Part shown: positions 7,539-15,358 of the stretch, piece by piece
How positions within the stretch are numbered: position 1 is the stretch's first letter
How the letters are laid out: every line of letters begins with the position of its first letter
Virus record (IMG/VR): IMGVR_UViG_3300028581_000190
Span: 1 to 28,316 of that record
DNA from: a virus
Length of the DNA stretch: 28,316 bases
Direction: 5' to 3' (one strand)
Made by a program: the position numbers and the translations under genes
The notes under the pieces: model-generated
Told to the model about the DNA's origin: nothing
Databases searched by the model: none
Seen by the model: the letters and a program-made list of their open reading frames with translations, nothing else

Positions 7539-9080
7539 ATGAAAGAAAATAAAAACTTAGTACAGGAGGCGTTAATTCAAATGAGAAATGTTGAACAAGC
7601 AATCTCCCAGAATGCAAAAGGAATACTTGCTTCTACTATGAAGGAAGAAATCAACCAATTAGTAAAAGAATCTCTGTCAGAGCAAGATATGGAAGATGAG
7701 ATTGAATTAGATACAGATATCGATACCGATATGCCTGTTGATAATGATGATGATATGGAAATGGACATGGAATTTGATATGGACATGGATATGGATTCAG
7801 AAGAAAGTCCAATAGATTTGACTGATGCTTCAGACGAAGAAATTCTTAAGGTATTCAAAGCTATGGGTGAAGAAGATGGAATCATCGTTAAAAAAGATGG
7901 TGAAGATATTCATTTAACCGATAGCGACACTGACTCAGAATATTTAGTTAAGCTTGGTGAGTCCGAGGAAGAGGAAGAATTAGATGAAACTATGCACGTA
8001 GATGAAATCGATGAAATGGATGTTGATACAGAAGATGTAATCAATGCTATTTTCTCAAAAGACGGAGATGTTGAAGATTTTGACATGGACCAAGAAGAAG
8101 AAGTTATGTATGAAATTGAATTCGACGAAGAAGAAGAAATGTACGAAGGAGATGACGAGATGATGGAAGAAGACGAAGACATGATGGAAGAAGAAGACGA
8201 CGAAGAAGATTTGGACGAATCTTACAACCATAGAAGAGCTGTTAGAGAGGCAAAATCGACAGTAAAACCTAAAGGTGTTGGAATTGGATCTGGACCTAAA
8301 TTCACTTACAAAGATAAAGCGAAAGGCGGATTCGATGAGAAGAAGAAAGAAGGACCAAAATCAGTTGGTACTGGTAAACCAAAATTCGAATACAAGAAAG
8401 GTGAAAATATGGAATCAAAATCCAAAGTTGTTAAGGCAGAAACAAAAGAAGGTCAAGGATACAAAGACAAAGAGGATGAAAGATTGGCAATGAAACATGG
8501 TAAAATTGCTTCAAAAGATCTTAAAACTACTAAGGCTCGTAGAGATGACGCAGGTTTTGAAAAAAGAGAAACCAAAGAAGCTGCTAGAACTTATGGAATG
8601 GGTTCAAAAGAAGGAAGAGGACTTAGAAAAGGAATTACTAACAACAGAAATTATGTTTATGGTAAAAACGGAGTAAAAGTTGAATCCTCAGAATCAGAAG
8701 TTGCAACGTTAAGAGAGAAAAATGAAGAATACAGAAAAGCATTAAATGTTTTCAGAGAAAAACTTAATGAAGTTGCTATCTTCAATTCAAACTTGGCATA
8801 TGCTACAAGATTATTCACTGAACATTCGACCACTAAAAAGGAAAAAATAAACATTCTTAGAAGATTTGATAATGTAGATACTTTGAAAGAATCTAAAAAT
8901 CTTTACAGGTCAATTAAAGACGAATTGTCTAAAACTGAAAGTACACCAATTAACGAATCAGTAGAAACTAAATTAAACAAAGGTGTTTCTACAGGTTCAT
9001 CAACTACCCTAATTGAATCAAAAACTTATGAGAATCCTCAATTCTTAAGAATGAAAGATTTGATGAGTAAAATTGGGTAA
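7539..9080 (+). CDS. Prohead scaffold/core protein, gp22-like in position and composition
   Basis: The 513 residues fall into zones: a helical N-terminus with paired VKES and LSEQ sites (to about 50); a very acidic low-complexity region with repeated DMDMDM and EEEDMMEE runs (about 50-230); a basic Lys/Gly-rich middle (VKPKGVGIGSGPKF repeated as KSVGTGKPKFEYKKG); and a C-terminal coiled region with LREKNEEYRKALNVF and IFNSNLAYATRLFTEHS. T4 gp22, the main scaffold protein, is acidic, helical, encoded directly before gp23 and degraded by gp21. Position, charge and the many (I/L)-x-E sites here fit that role, though it is about twice as long as gp22. The middle basic region may contact DNA or the shell (inference). 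Confidence 0.85.
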   Translation: MKENKNLVQEALIQMRNVEQAISQNAKGILASTMKEEINQLVKESLSEQDMEDEIELDTDIDTDMPVDNDDDMEMDMEFDMDMDMDSEESPIDLTDASDEEILKVFKAMGEEDGIIVKKDGEDIHLTDSDTDSEYLVKLGESEEEEELDETMHVDEIDEMDVDTEDVINAIFSKDGDVEDFDMDQEEEVMYEIEFDEEEEMYEGDDEMMEEDEDMMEEEDDEEDLDESYNHRRAVREAKSTVKPKGVGIGSGPKFTYKDKAKGGFDEKKKEGPKSVGTGKPKFEYKKGENMESKSKVVKAETKEGQGYKDKEDERLAMKHGKIASKDLKTTKARRDDAGFEKRETKEAARTYGMGSKEGRGLRKGITNNRNYVYGKNGVKVESSESEVATLREKNEEYRKALNVFREKLNEVAIFNSNLAYATRLFTEHSTTKKEKINILRRFDNVDTLKESKNLYRSIKDELSKTESTPINESVETKLNKGVSTGSSTTLIESKTYENPQFLRMKDLMSKIG

Positions 9081-9120
9081 TTAAATAAACAAATAAAACA
9101 AAAAAAACAAAATACTAAAA
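9081..9120 (+). promoter_or_regulatory. A-rich leader before the major capsid gene
   Basis: The 40 bases before the capsid ATG are almost entirely A with scattered C and T, with no G and no Shine-Dalgarno sequence. In Flavobacterium, adenines upstream of the start favour translation, so this leader is probably a high-efficiency start region. No TATTTAT motif or terminator separates it from the scaffold gene, so the transcript is likely shared. Confidence 0.5.
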
Positions 9121-10926
9121 ATGGGAGCATTATTAGAATCAGGTCTTGTAGGTAACATCGGTCTTAAGCACCTTAAAGTTATCAAAGAAGACACAATCAA
9201 CAAATGGGACAAATTAGGATTCCTTGAGGGTCTTAAGGGTCACATGAGAGAAAACGTAGCTCAACTTTATGAAAACCAAGCTTCTCACTTAATTAACGAA
9301 GCATCATCTACATCTGATACAGGTGCATTTGAAACAGTTGTTTTCCCTATCGTTAGAAGAGTTTTCTCTAAATTATTAGCAAACGATATCGTTTCAGTAC
9401 AAGCAATGAACTTACCTATCGGTAAATTATTCTACTTCGTACCTAACATTCAGGCATACACTGACCCTGCGAACTTAGCGAATACTGGTATTCACTATGC
9501 ACCTTACGGTTCACCAAATGCTGCGGCGGATCAAACTCCAAACTCTGGATATGATTACAACAACACAAAGGATCTTTATGATAGATTCTATGAAGGTAAC
9601 GAACCAGCATTAGACCCACCAGGTTTATTTGACTATTCTAAAGGACAATATTCTGCAATCACAGCACCAGTTGTTACTGTGGCTTGGTTAGCGGACAACT
9701 TAGTTCCTTCAGCGTACACTCTTTCTGATTACAGAAAAGTGTTAATCGTTATGTCAGGTTTTGCATCTGACGGAGCTGGTAAATTAATCGGTCCTGATGG
9801 TCAACCAATGGATAACGAAGCATTCTTATCTGATTTGACTATTTATGGTGTCACTGGAAATACTACTACTTCAGCTAACACTACAAACCCTTACTTATTC
9901 AGAGTTGTAACTCAGAGATATGGTAAAGGTATCGTTCAATATGGCAACAACAACGCTACGTTGGTATTCCCTAACAGTAAGACAGATGGTGGTCAGTATG
10001 ACAACCTTTGTGATGCTCAAGGATACATCTACTTAGAAGTTGACCTTCAAGTACCAGTATGTATCACTTGTGGTGGTTCATTAGACGGTTACACTGGTTC
10101 AACATTCTCATCATCAACTGCTACATCTAACGCATTCACATCTACTTATAGAATCTATAAGAACTTAGAATTTGAAGATAGAATTGGTGAAGTTTCTTTT
10201 GACCTTATGTCAGTAACAGTTTCTGTAACTGAAAGAAAATTAAGAGCACAGTGGTCTCCAGAAATGGCTCAGGACGTTGCGGCATTCCACAACATCGACG
10301 CTGAAGCTGAATTAACTGCATTGTTATCTGAGCAAGTTGCAGCTGAAATCGATAGAGAAATCTTGAGAGACCTTAGAAAAGGAGCAGCTTGGAACTTAAG
10401 ATGGGATTACAATGGATGGAAGAGATTAGGATCTAACGCAGTTCCTTATACTCAGAAAGATTGGAACCAAACTCTTATCACAGCAATCAACCAAATTTCA
10501 GCACAAATCCACAAATCAACTTTGAGAGGTGGAGCTAACTGGATCGTTGTATCTTCTGAAATCAGTGCTATCTTTGATGACTTGGAATACTTCCACGTAT
10601 CAAACGCAGCTCCTGAGCAGGATCAGTATAACATGGGTATTGAAAGAGTTGGTACATTAGCAGGTCGTTATCAAGTGTATAGAGACCCTTACTTCCCACC
10701 AAACCAAGTATTGATGGGTCACAAAGGAACTTCTCTATTGGACACTGGTTACATCTACGCACCGTATGTACCTCTACAATTAACTCCTACAATGTACAAT
10801 CCGTTCAACTTTACTCCGATTAAGGGTATTATGACTAGATACGCGAAAAAAATGGTAAATAATCGCTTTTATGGCCGGATCACAGTTGATGGTGTTAGAA
10901 CATTCGACTTGAGAGAATTGAGATAA
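9121..10926 (+). CDS. gp23: Major capsid protein, T4 gp23-like
   Basis: This HK97-fold shell protein has 601 residues (T4 gp23 has 521). The N-terminal propeptide is helical and ends in ASHLINE before Ala61, matching the T4 gp23 cut after FLTE at residue 65. The next segment contains AFETVVFPIVRRVFSKLLA and VQAMNLPIGKLFYFVP, the counterpart of T4 VRRAIPNLIAFDICGVQPMN. Later blocks are RKLRAQWSPEMAQDVAAFHN, DAEAELTALLSEQVAAEIDR, the region ending in WIVVSSEISAI, YQVYRDPYFPP and GYIYAPYVPLQLTP. Extra length lies in the middle, around a Gly/Ser/Thr-rich, Cys-containing segment (VPVCITCGGSLDGYTGSTF), probably an insertion domain. It is followed by a terminator. Confidence 0.98.
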   Translation: MGALLESGLVGNIGLKHLKVIKEDTINKWDKLGFLEGLKGHMRENVAQLYENQASHLINEASSTSDTGAFETVVFPIVRRVFSKLLANDIVSVQAMNLPIGKLFYFVPNIQAYTDPANLANTGIHYAPYGSPNAAADQTPNSGYDYNNTKDLYDRFYEGNEPALDPPGLFDYSKGQYSAITAPVVTVAWLADNLVPSAYTLSDYRKVLIVMSGFASDGAGKLIGPDGQPMDNEAFLSDLTIYGVTGNTTTSANTTNPYLFRVVTQRYGKGIVQYGNNNATLVFPNSKTDGGQYDNLCDAQGYIYLEVDLQVPVCITCGGSLDGYTGSTFSSSTATSNAFTSTYRIYKNLEFEDRIGEVSFDLMSVTVSVTERKLRAQWSPEMAQDVAAFHNIDAEAELTALLSEQVAAEIDREILRDLRKGAAWNLRWDYNGWKRLGSNAVPYTQKDWNQTLITAINQISAQIHKSTLRGGANWIVVSSEISAIFDDLEYFHVSNAAPEQDQYNMGIERVGTLAGRYQVYRDPYFPPNQVLMGHKGTSLLDTGYIYAPYVPLQLTPTMYNPFNFTPIKGIMTRYAKKMVNNRFYGRITVDGVRTFDLRELR

Positions 10927-10950
10927 TCGATATTTCGATATGGATATGGT

Positions 10951-10982
10951 AAAAAGGGACAAGAAATTGTCCTTTTTTTTTT
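10951..10982 (+). terminator. Rho-independent terminator after the major capsid gene
   Basis: GGGACAA (10956-10962) pairs with TTGTCC (10967-10972) around the loop GAAA, flanked by an A-run and a ten-base T-run (10973-10982). It ends the scaffold-capsid transcript. Confidence 0.88.
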
Positions 10983-11023
10983 ATTTATTATAAAAACTAT
11001 AGATTTTTCGGATGAATGTTGTA

Positions 11024-11031
11024 TATTTATA
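11024..11031 (+). promoter_or_regulatory. TATTTATA motif before the first HNH gene (candidate late promoter)
   Basis: GTATATTTATA ends three bases before the ATG. The same three-base gap occurs before the second HNH gene, the 231-residue gene and the 122-residue gene. Such a short gap implies a leaderless or nearly leaderless mRNA if this is a promoter. Confidence 0.5.
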
Positions 11032-11034
11032 AAT

Positions 11035-11715
11035 ATGAAAAAATATATTCCATCACAAGAAGAAATAGAAATTATTCTTAAAATGTATAATGAGGATTTA
11101 GTTGGGAGTCAAACAATCTCAGAAAAAATAGGATTAAATAAACAACAAGTATTAAGAATACTTAAAGAAAATGGTGTTATTTTAGGCCCTTCAGGTAGAC
11201 GTTTTATTGGTGGTAAAAAAGTTGCAGATAAAAAATATAGACAAAATAATAAAGAATATATGTCTAATAAATCAAAAAATTGGTATGAACAAAACAAAGA
11301 ATATCGTAAAGAATATCTTAAAGAATACCGAGAAAAAAATATAGAAAGTATTAGAAAAACCAAACGTGATTACGAAAGAAATCGTAAGGCGAGTGACCCC
11401 CTCTATAAACTAATATCTAATTTCAGAACTGCGATTTATCAGGTGTTAAAAGAAAGTAATGTTGAGAAAAACAAACACTACTTTGATATATTACAATATA
11501 CTCCTGAATCATTGATTAAACATTTGGAATCTCAATTCGAGAATAATATGAATTGGGATAACTATGGTGATTGGCATGTTGACCATAAATTACCAATTAC
11601 ATCCTTCAACATACAAGAAATGGGAGACGAGGAGTTTATGAGATGTTGGTCTTTAGAAAATCTTCAACCAATGTGGGGAACGGATAACATTCGTAAATCT
11701 AATAAGGTTTTATGA
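11035..11715 (+). CDS. Free-standing HNH homing endonuclease
   Basis: The 226 residues start with a helix-turn-helix-like segment (SQTISEKIGLNKQQVLRILK, about 25-44), continue with a very basic Tyr/Lys/Glu-rich helical linker (about 65-118) probably used for DNA contact, and end in an HNH nuclease: GDWHVDHKLPITSF with His181 and His184, CWSLENLQPMW with Asn209, and NIRKSNK. This layout is typical of phage mobile HNH enzymes. It sits after the capsid terminator with its own motif, a common landing place for such elements in T4-like genomes. The neighbouring target site cannot be seen from one genome. Confidence 0.9.
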   Translation: MKKYIPSQEEIEIILKMYNEDLVGSQTISEKIGLNKQQVLRILKENGVILGPSGRRFIGGKKVADKKYRQNNKEYMSNKSKNWYEQNKEYRKEYLKEYREKNIESIRKTKRDYERNRKASDPLYKLISNFRTAIYQVLKESNVEKNKHYFDILQYTPESLIKHLESQFENNMNWDNYGDWHVDHKLPITSFNIQEMGDEEFMRCWSLENLQPMWGTDNIRKSNKVL

Positions 11716-11717
11716 AG

Positions 11718-11725
11718 TATTTATA
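11718..11725 (+). promoter_or_regulatory. TATTTATA motif before the 404-residue gene (candidate late promoter)
   Basis: GTATTTATA follows the HNH stop by two bases and ends 14 bases before the next ATG. It lets the 404-residue gene be transcribed independently of the HNH gene. Confidence 0.5.
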
Positions 11726-11739
11726 ATAAATTAAGAATT

Positions 11740-12954
11740 ATGATTAAGCAAACTTGGGAAATATCACAGGAAGAACGGAATAGAATTATTTCACTTCACG
11801 AATCCGCAACAAAGAATTTTTATATATTATCAGAACAAAATAATAACAAAACCAAAAATGATTCAATTAGTTTGACCAAACGGGTTGAATTCCCAAGTGG
11901 AATCCATAGTTCATCCGCAGTAAATCTTAATAACCTGATAGATTTAACGGAAATCGAAGATTTCTTGAAAAAATATCCAAATAATGAAATTATCATTAAA
12001 TTAAAATCTAGTGAATCACAAGTTCCAAATTACGATAGAGAAGTTACTCCAAAGAAAAAACTGAATCCGGGTGACCTCAGTAAAATGAGGTATGAAACTA
12101 TTCAAACTTTTATTACAAACTGGATGAATGGACTTGTGTCTAAAGGAATCATATCTCAACTACCTGAATTTGTAACTACTCAACCTATTGTTGACACTAC
12201 AACACCTTGGAACCCTAGTCCAGGATTAACTTCATCTCAAATTTCTGCACTAGCCAAAGACCCAAAATATACTAAACATCAATTTGTTGAAATAACGGTA
12301 GAAGTGGTTGGAAAACAAACACCTGAAGACACACCGGGTGGTAAAACCATAACTTTCGACGATGAGCAAGTGGTAACTTCGAGAACACCTTCCGCATCCA
12401 AAAATCAGTATAATACTGCATTATTTTACAATTATAGTTACGCACCTGGAGCAGTTCTTGGGATGAGTCAATCTGAAGCAGAATCTTTACCAGGGGCTTT
12501 ATTAACTATGAATAGGGAATTTGATGTTCAGACTTCGATTAAAAAATTGAATCTTTCACCTTTTAAGGTTAAGATAATTCCAAATGGAGGACAAACTGTT
12601 CCGGTAATAATTTTGAAACAAATGAATGGTAATGAAGTACCCACTTCTCCAAAAAATTGGGCGCCATGGAACTCATATGTTACTGACTCATACACACTTG
12701 AAATCCCATTTCCAAATGATAGTAAAGAATTTCAATCTGCATGGCTATTCATTTATTGGTATATTAAAAAAGGATTTCCGTCAGATTGGAATTTTATATC
12801 AAACAAACCTAAAAATATCGATTGGAGTCTAGTTGATAGAGGATTACAGAGTGGTGGGAAACAAATACAAAATTCAAGTATTGAAACTCAAAAAAAAATA
12901 TGGAGTTTATACCCAATGGATTGGTATGTTAAGATAGTGGAAAAAGTTTATTGA
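11740..12954 (+). CDS. Unknown late protein with a capsid-targeting-like N-terminus and possible OmpA-like domain
   Basis: The 404-residue protein opens with a charged helical peptide, MIKQTWEISQEERNRIISLH then Glu21, followed by SATKNFYIL. L-H-E before Ser fits the T4-type prohead-protease rule. Residues about 45-190 are loosely reminiscent of an OmpA-C peptidoglycan-binding fold: an opening FPSGIHSSS segment, NEIIIKLKSSE as central strand, LNPGDLSKMRYETIQTFI as the helix with S-x-x-R, and KHQFVEITVEVVG as final strand. The typical TD and NxxLSxxRA residues are only partly kept, so this is tentative. The C-terminal half is Trp-rich and unrecognised. There is no signal peptide. Packaging into the head is inference. 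Confidence 0.85.
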   Translation: MIKQTWEISQEERNRIISLHESATKNFYILSEQNNNKTKNDSISLTKRVEFPSGIHSSSAVNLNNLIDLTEIEDFLKKYPNNEIIIKLKSSESQVPNYDREVTPKKKLNPGDLSKMRYETIQTFITNWMNGLVSKGIISQLPEFVTTQPIVDTTTPWNPSPGLTSSQISALAKDPKYTKHQFVEITVEVVGKQTPEDTPGGKTITFDDEQVVTSRTPSASKNQYNTALFYNYSYAPGAVLGMSQSEAESLPGALLTMNREFDVQTSIKKLNLSPFKVKIIPNGGQTVPVIILKQMNGNEVPTSPKNWAPWNSYVTDSYTLEIPFPNDSKEFQSAWLFIYWYIKKGFPSDWNFISNKPKNIDWSLVDRGLQSGGKQIQNSSIETQKKIWSLYPMDWYVKIVEKVY

Positions 12955-12970
12955 GGGATAACAAATAATT

Positions 12971-13438
12971 TTAATCCATAGCAATGAAACAAAAGTAACT
13001 GAAAGTTTTATCTTCGTTGTAAGATAGGTAGAACCTTTTTATTTTATCATTGAGTAATAGTTCGTTGTGTACCATAGAATTTTTCCATTGTAAAAAACAA
13101 AACATTGCTATATTATAATTTGTTGAGTGGTAAGGATTTTGATTGTTTGGAAGGTTTCTTGAAATTCCAATATTTTCTCCCGCGAATCTAAACGAAAGTT
13201 TTTGGGGGTTTATATTCTCGGAAAATCCGTTATGACTATAATCCCGAACCAAATTTTTACTACGATAGTCTGTTAATTCCTTTATCGATTCGTCAATGAC
13301 TACTGGATTTAATCCATTTGAATATCTATACTCATTTAAGATTTGTTCAAAATGAACAATGATGGGGGTATCATTATTAGTTGGGGTCTTAAAACCAAAT
13401 AATAAAAATGAACATAGAAAAAAAACTAGTTTTTTCAT
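12971..13438 (-). CDS. Secreted CAP-domain (SCP/PR-1-like) protein
   Basis: The 155 residues begin with a Sec signal peptide (MKKLVFFLCSFLLFGFKT) and no clear lipobox. The mature part fits the CAP fold: LNEYRYSNGLNPVVIDESIK (the NExR-x3-GLxP signature), SHNGF with His69, AGENIG with Glu88, and FLQWKNSMVHNELLL with Trp118 and His124. These are the usual cavity His/Glu/His positions. CAP proteins are extracellular or periplasmic, with varied lipid-binding, protease-like or wall-associated roles. A secreted CAP protein in a T4-like phage is unusual, and its role here is unknown. It overlaps the upstream 75-residue gene by 4 bases, so the two are co-translated. Confidence 0.85.
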   Translation of the reverse strand: MKKLVFFLCSFLLFGFKTPTNNDTPIIVHFEQILNEYRYSNGLNPVVIDESIKELTDYRSKNLVRDYSHNGFSENINPQKLSFRFAGENIGISRNLPNNQNPYHSTNYNIAMFCFLQWKNSMVHNELLLNDKIKRFYLSYNEDKTFSYFCFIAMD

Positions 13439-13662
13439 GGTGTTTCTTGAGTGAAGTGGTTGTTGAAGATTCTCAGTGATTTTGACACTAATTCTGACTC
13501 TTGAAGAGTGAATATATTAGAATTGTGAGAATATTCCAAAGCCTTTATTATCATAAAATATGCTTGTTCCAAGTTCATATTGTCACAGATAGAATTGATG
13601 TCGTCAGGGCTGTAGTATCTTACACTTCCAAATAGAAGACCCATAGGTTCTGGTTGTTCCAT
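13435..13662 (-). CDS. Unknown 75-residue protein paired with the CAP gene
   Basis: This small protein is not recognised. It begins MEQPEPMGLLFGSVRYYSPD and continues with two likely helices (LEQAYFMIIKALEYS and SELVSKSLRIF). No signal peptide is present. Its stop overlaps the CAP start by 4 bases, and together the two form a two-gene minus-strand island between plus-strand late genes, resembling an acquired cassette. The start shares a 29-base divergent gap with the 231-residue gene. Confidence 0.75.
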   Translation of the reverse strand: MEQPEPMGLLFGSVRYYSPDDINSICDNMNLEQAYFMIIKALEYSHNSNIFTLQESELVSKSLRIFNNHFTQETP

Positions 13663-13680
13663 AATTTTGATTAAACTGTA

Positions 13681-13688
13681 TATTTATT
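13681..13688 (+). promoter_or_regulatory. TATTTATT motif in the divergent gap before the 231-residue gene
   Basis: GTATATTTATT ends three bases before the GTG start at 13692. On the opposite strand the same bases read AATAAATA, close to the classical T4 late box TATAAATA, 18 bases before the 75-residue gene. The site could therefore act in either or both directions. Confidence 0.45.
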
Positions 13689-13691
13689 ATT

Positions 13692-14387
13692 GTGAAAGAT
13701 ATTATAAAAAAAATAATAAAAGAGGTAAGTGGTGCTGGTTTAACTGGTTCTTATTCGGGACCACTTGTACTTGGTCCACAAATTTGGAAGGATAACCAAG
13801 TTGGTCCTTTCACAGAGCCTGTTTACAAATATACGAACGCTCAACTTGCATATCAAGAGGCGGATGGAGATTTTACTGAATCACCAGAAGAAAGGGAAAA
13901 AATTGAAAAACGAACCAAATTAATGAGTAAAATTAATATGGAGAAAAAGACAAAATATACGGGTCAAAATGATGAAGATGGTTCTGCCATTAATCCAACA
14001 ATGAGTGGCGAACCTTTGAGAGAAAAGTTGGTTAATGAAGACTTGGCGGTATGGTTTGGTACAAAGAAAAAACCAAAAGGTTCTAAACAACCTAAAGGTC
14101 CATGGGTTAATATCTGTAGAAAAAAAGAAGGTGGAGGACATCCACCTTGTGGTAGACCTGAAGCGGATAGTAAAGGTTACCCAAAATGTAGGGCTAAAGG
14201 AGTTGCTGCAAACATGACCGATGCCCAAAAGAAATCAGCATGTTCACAGAAAAGAAGGGCAGAAAAATCAAATCCTAAAGTCGGAACTGGAAACAAACCA
14301 ACTATGACATCTTATAAACCGAAAAAATCCCAAAATGAATCATTAAGGGATTTGATTTCGAAAGTATTACGAGAAAATTTCAAATAA
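13692..14387 (+). CDS. DUF5872-like basic protein, candidate packaged protein
   Basis: The 231-residue protein starts with GTG (no better in-frame start nearby). The N-terminus MKDIIKKIIKE before Val12 and the C-terminus SLRDLISKVLRENFK are both short amphipathic helices ending in (I/L)-x-E. Between them lies a Gly/Pro-rich section and then a Cys-containing basic region: PWVNICRKKEGGGHPPCGRP, YPKCRAKGVAANMTD and KKSACSQKRRAEKS. The GGGHPPCGR...YPKCR pattern recalls DUF5872 proteins of phages and giant viruses (from memory). Four Cys and one His could bind a metal. The very basic C-terminal half suits DNA contact. Its last 8 bases overlap the convergent 142-residue gene. Confidence 0.85.
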   Translation: MKDIIKKIIKEVSGAGLTGSYSGPLVLGPQIWKDNQVGPFTEPVYKYTNAQLAYQEADGDFTESPEEREKIEKRTKLMSKINMEKKTKYTGQNDEDGSAINPTMSGEPLREKLVNEDLAVWFGTKKKPKGSKQPKGPWVNICRKKEGGGHPPCGRPEADSKGYPKCRAKGVAANMTDAQKKSACSQKRRAEKSNPKVGTGNKPTMTSYKPKKSQNESLRDLISKVLRENFK

Positions 14388-14808
14388 GTTTTTCCAAGAT
14401 TTTTTTGAGCGAGTGTTGTACTTGACTATGCATTTCTTTTTCCAATTTTAATCGAGATTCTTCCACCTTGTTGTCGAACATACGATTCAATTTCTGAGTA
14501 ATTTGAAACGGCACTGTGATGTCTAAATTATAGATATGATTCGTGATATTGATTCTATAATTATAGATATGATTCGTGATATTGATTCTATCATCTTGTA
14601 GTACTACGAACATCTGAAGAGTATCATTTTTAATATATCTTTTTTGAGATAATGGCGTAATCAAAAACTTGGAATCTTGGTGATTAATAAGTTTACGACA
14701 GATAGATGCTGCAGTTCTTTCATTATCGTCAAATTCGATTGGATCGATAACTATGTTCTCCATTTTGCGAAAAATCTTAATCCATAGTTTTTTGAAGAAT
14801 TTTTTCAT
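14380..14808 (-). CDS. Unknown 142-residue protein with an internal 11-residue duplication
   Basis: The protein is not recognised. It opens with a very basic helix (MKKFFKKLWIKIFRKMENIV) and is otherwise mixed-charge with a C-terminal helix of Glu/Lys/Gln. RINITNHIYNY is followed immediately by RINITNHIYNL, produced by an exact 33-base tandem duplication that keeps the frame. The second half (ITVPFQITQKLNRMFD) looks like the start of a helical domain. The basic, aromatic N-terminal helix could be membrane-surface-seeking or a targeting peptide (inference). A weak TAGTTATT sequence lies upstream but does not match the motif well. Confidence 0.75.
   Translation of the reverse strand: MKKFFKKLWIKIFRKMENIVIDPIEFDDNERTAASICRKLINHQDSKFLITPLSQKRYIKNDTLQMFVVLQDDRINITNHIYNYRINITNHIYNLDITVPFQITQKLNRMFDNKVEESRLKLEKEMHSQVQHSLKKILEKLI
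14526..14591. repeat. Exact 33-base tandem duplication inside the 142-residue gene
   Basis: Bases 14526-14558 and 14559-14591 are identical over 33 bases, with the match ending on both sides. The unit is a multiple of three, so it adds 11 residues without breaking the frame. Perfect identity suggests a recent slippage or unequal-recombination event. Confidence 0.95.
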
Positions 14809-14869
14809 GTCTTTTGTGGGATATAATAACTATACAAAAGTATGAAAATGACTCGAGATTCAAAACGAA

Positions 14870-15355
14870 TTACACATTTATTTTTTTTATGAATTCTTCC
14901 CAAACTTCCACACTATTATCATTTCTACCTATATTTGCAGAATAACACGCCAAAACAACGTTGTCTTTAGTATATCCTTTAGTTCCATCTAATCTATCCA
15001 AAGAAGGTTGTTGGGGATGTTTTGAGTTCTCCGAAGGTATCAAAGGAACTTTGAACCAATAGCAAAGACCTTTTTGTTCTTCAAACATATGATTAATATC
15101 ACCAACTTTTAGAGTATGTTGATCCCCTCTGTTTTTAGAATCATTTATCAAAGTATTTTGCCATAATCTAACTCGTCTTTCTTTTTGTTTCACTCCTTCA
15201 ACTTTTCTGAAATCCAAATTTTTTCTTTTTTCTCTTTTATATTCTCTTCCAAGACCGCAAGCGCATTTTTTACATTTGAATCCTCTTTGAGATTCATAAA
15301 AATTATCAACACTTTTTGTTTCTCCGCAAATTTTACATGTTTTATGTGTTCCCAT
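14870..15355 (-). CDS. HNH-type endonuclease with an N-terminal zinc finger
   Basis: The 161 residues start at the ATG at 15355; an in-frame ATG at 15379 lies upstream of the TATTTATA motif, so it was not chosen. A zinc-ribbon-like unit is first: CKICGETKSVDNFY (Cys7, Cys10) and FKCKKC (Cys28, Cys31). A basic Arg/Lys linker follows, then a nuclease region with GLCYW and PSLDRLDGTKGYTKDNVVLA. That last block is the common ending of phage HNH enzymes in which the strand after the metal histidine carries SLDRxD and Y-x-x-x-N. It is a probable mobile (homing) element. It lies just after the terminator of the upstream transcript and has its own motif with a three-base gap. Confidence 0.85.
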   Translation of the reverse strand: MGTHKTCKICGETKSVDNFYESQRGFKCKKCACGLGREYKREKRKNLDFRKVEGVKQKERRVRLWQNTLINDSKNRGDQHTLKVGDINHMFEEQKGLCYWFKVPLIPSENSKHPQQPSLDRLDGTKGYTKDNVVLACYSANIGRNDNSVEVWEEFIKKINV

Positions 15356-15358
15356 ATA

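Noticed and set aside
7577-8182. Two long Ser/Ile-rich minus-strand reading frames opposite the scaffold gene
   Set aside because: They are antisense images of the Asp/Glu/Met-rich codons (GAT, GAA, ATG) of the acidic scaffold region; the composition is low-complexity and no start context or motif supports them.
12955-12970. Terminator between the convergent 404-residue and CAP genes
   Set aside because: Only a four-base complementarity without a T-run is visible; too weak to call.
14809-14850. TATTTAT-type motif before the 142-residue gene
   Set aside because: The best match, TAGTTATT, differs at the core and is not spaced like the others.
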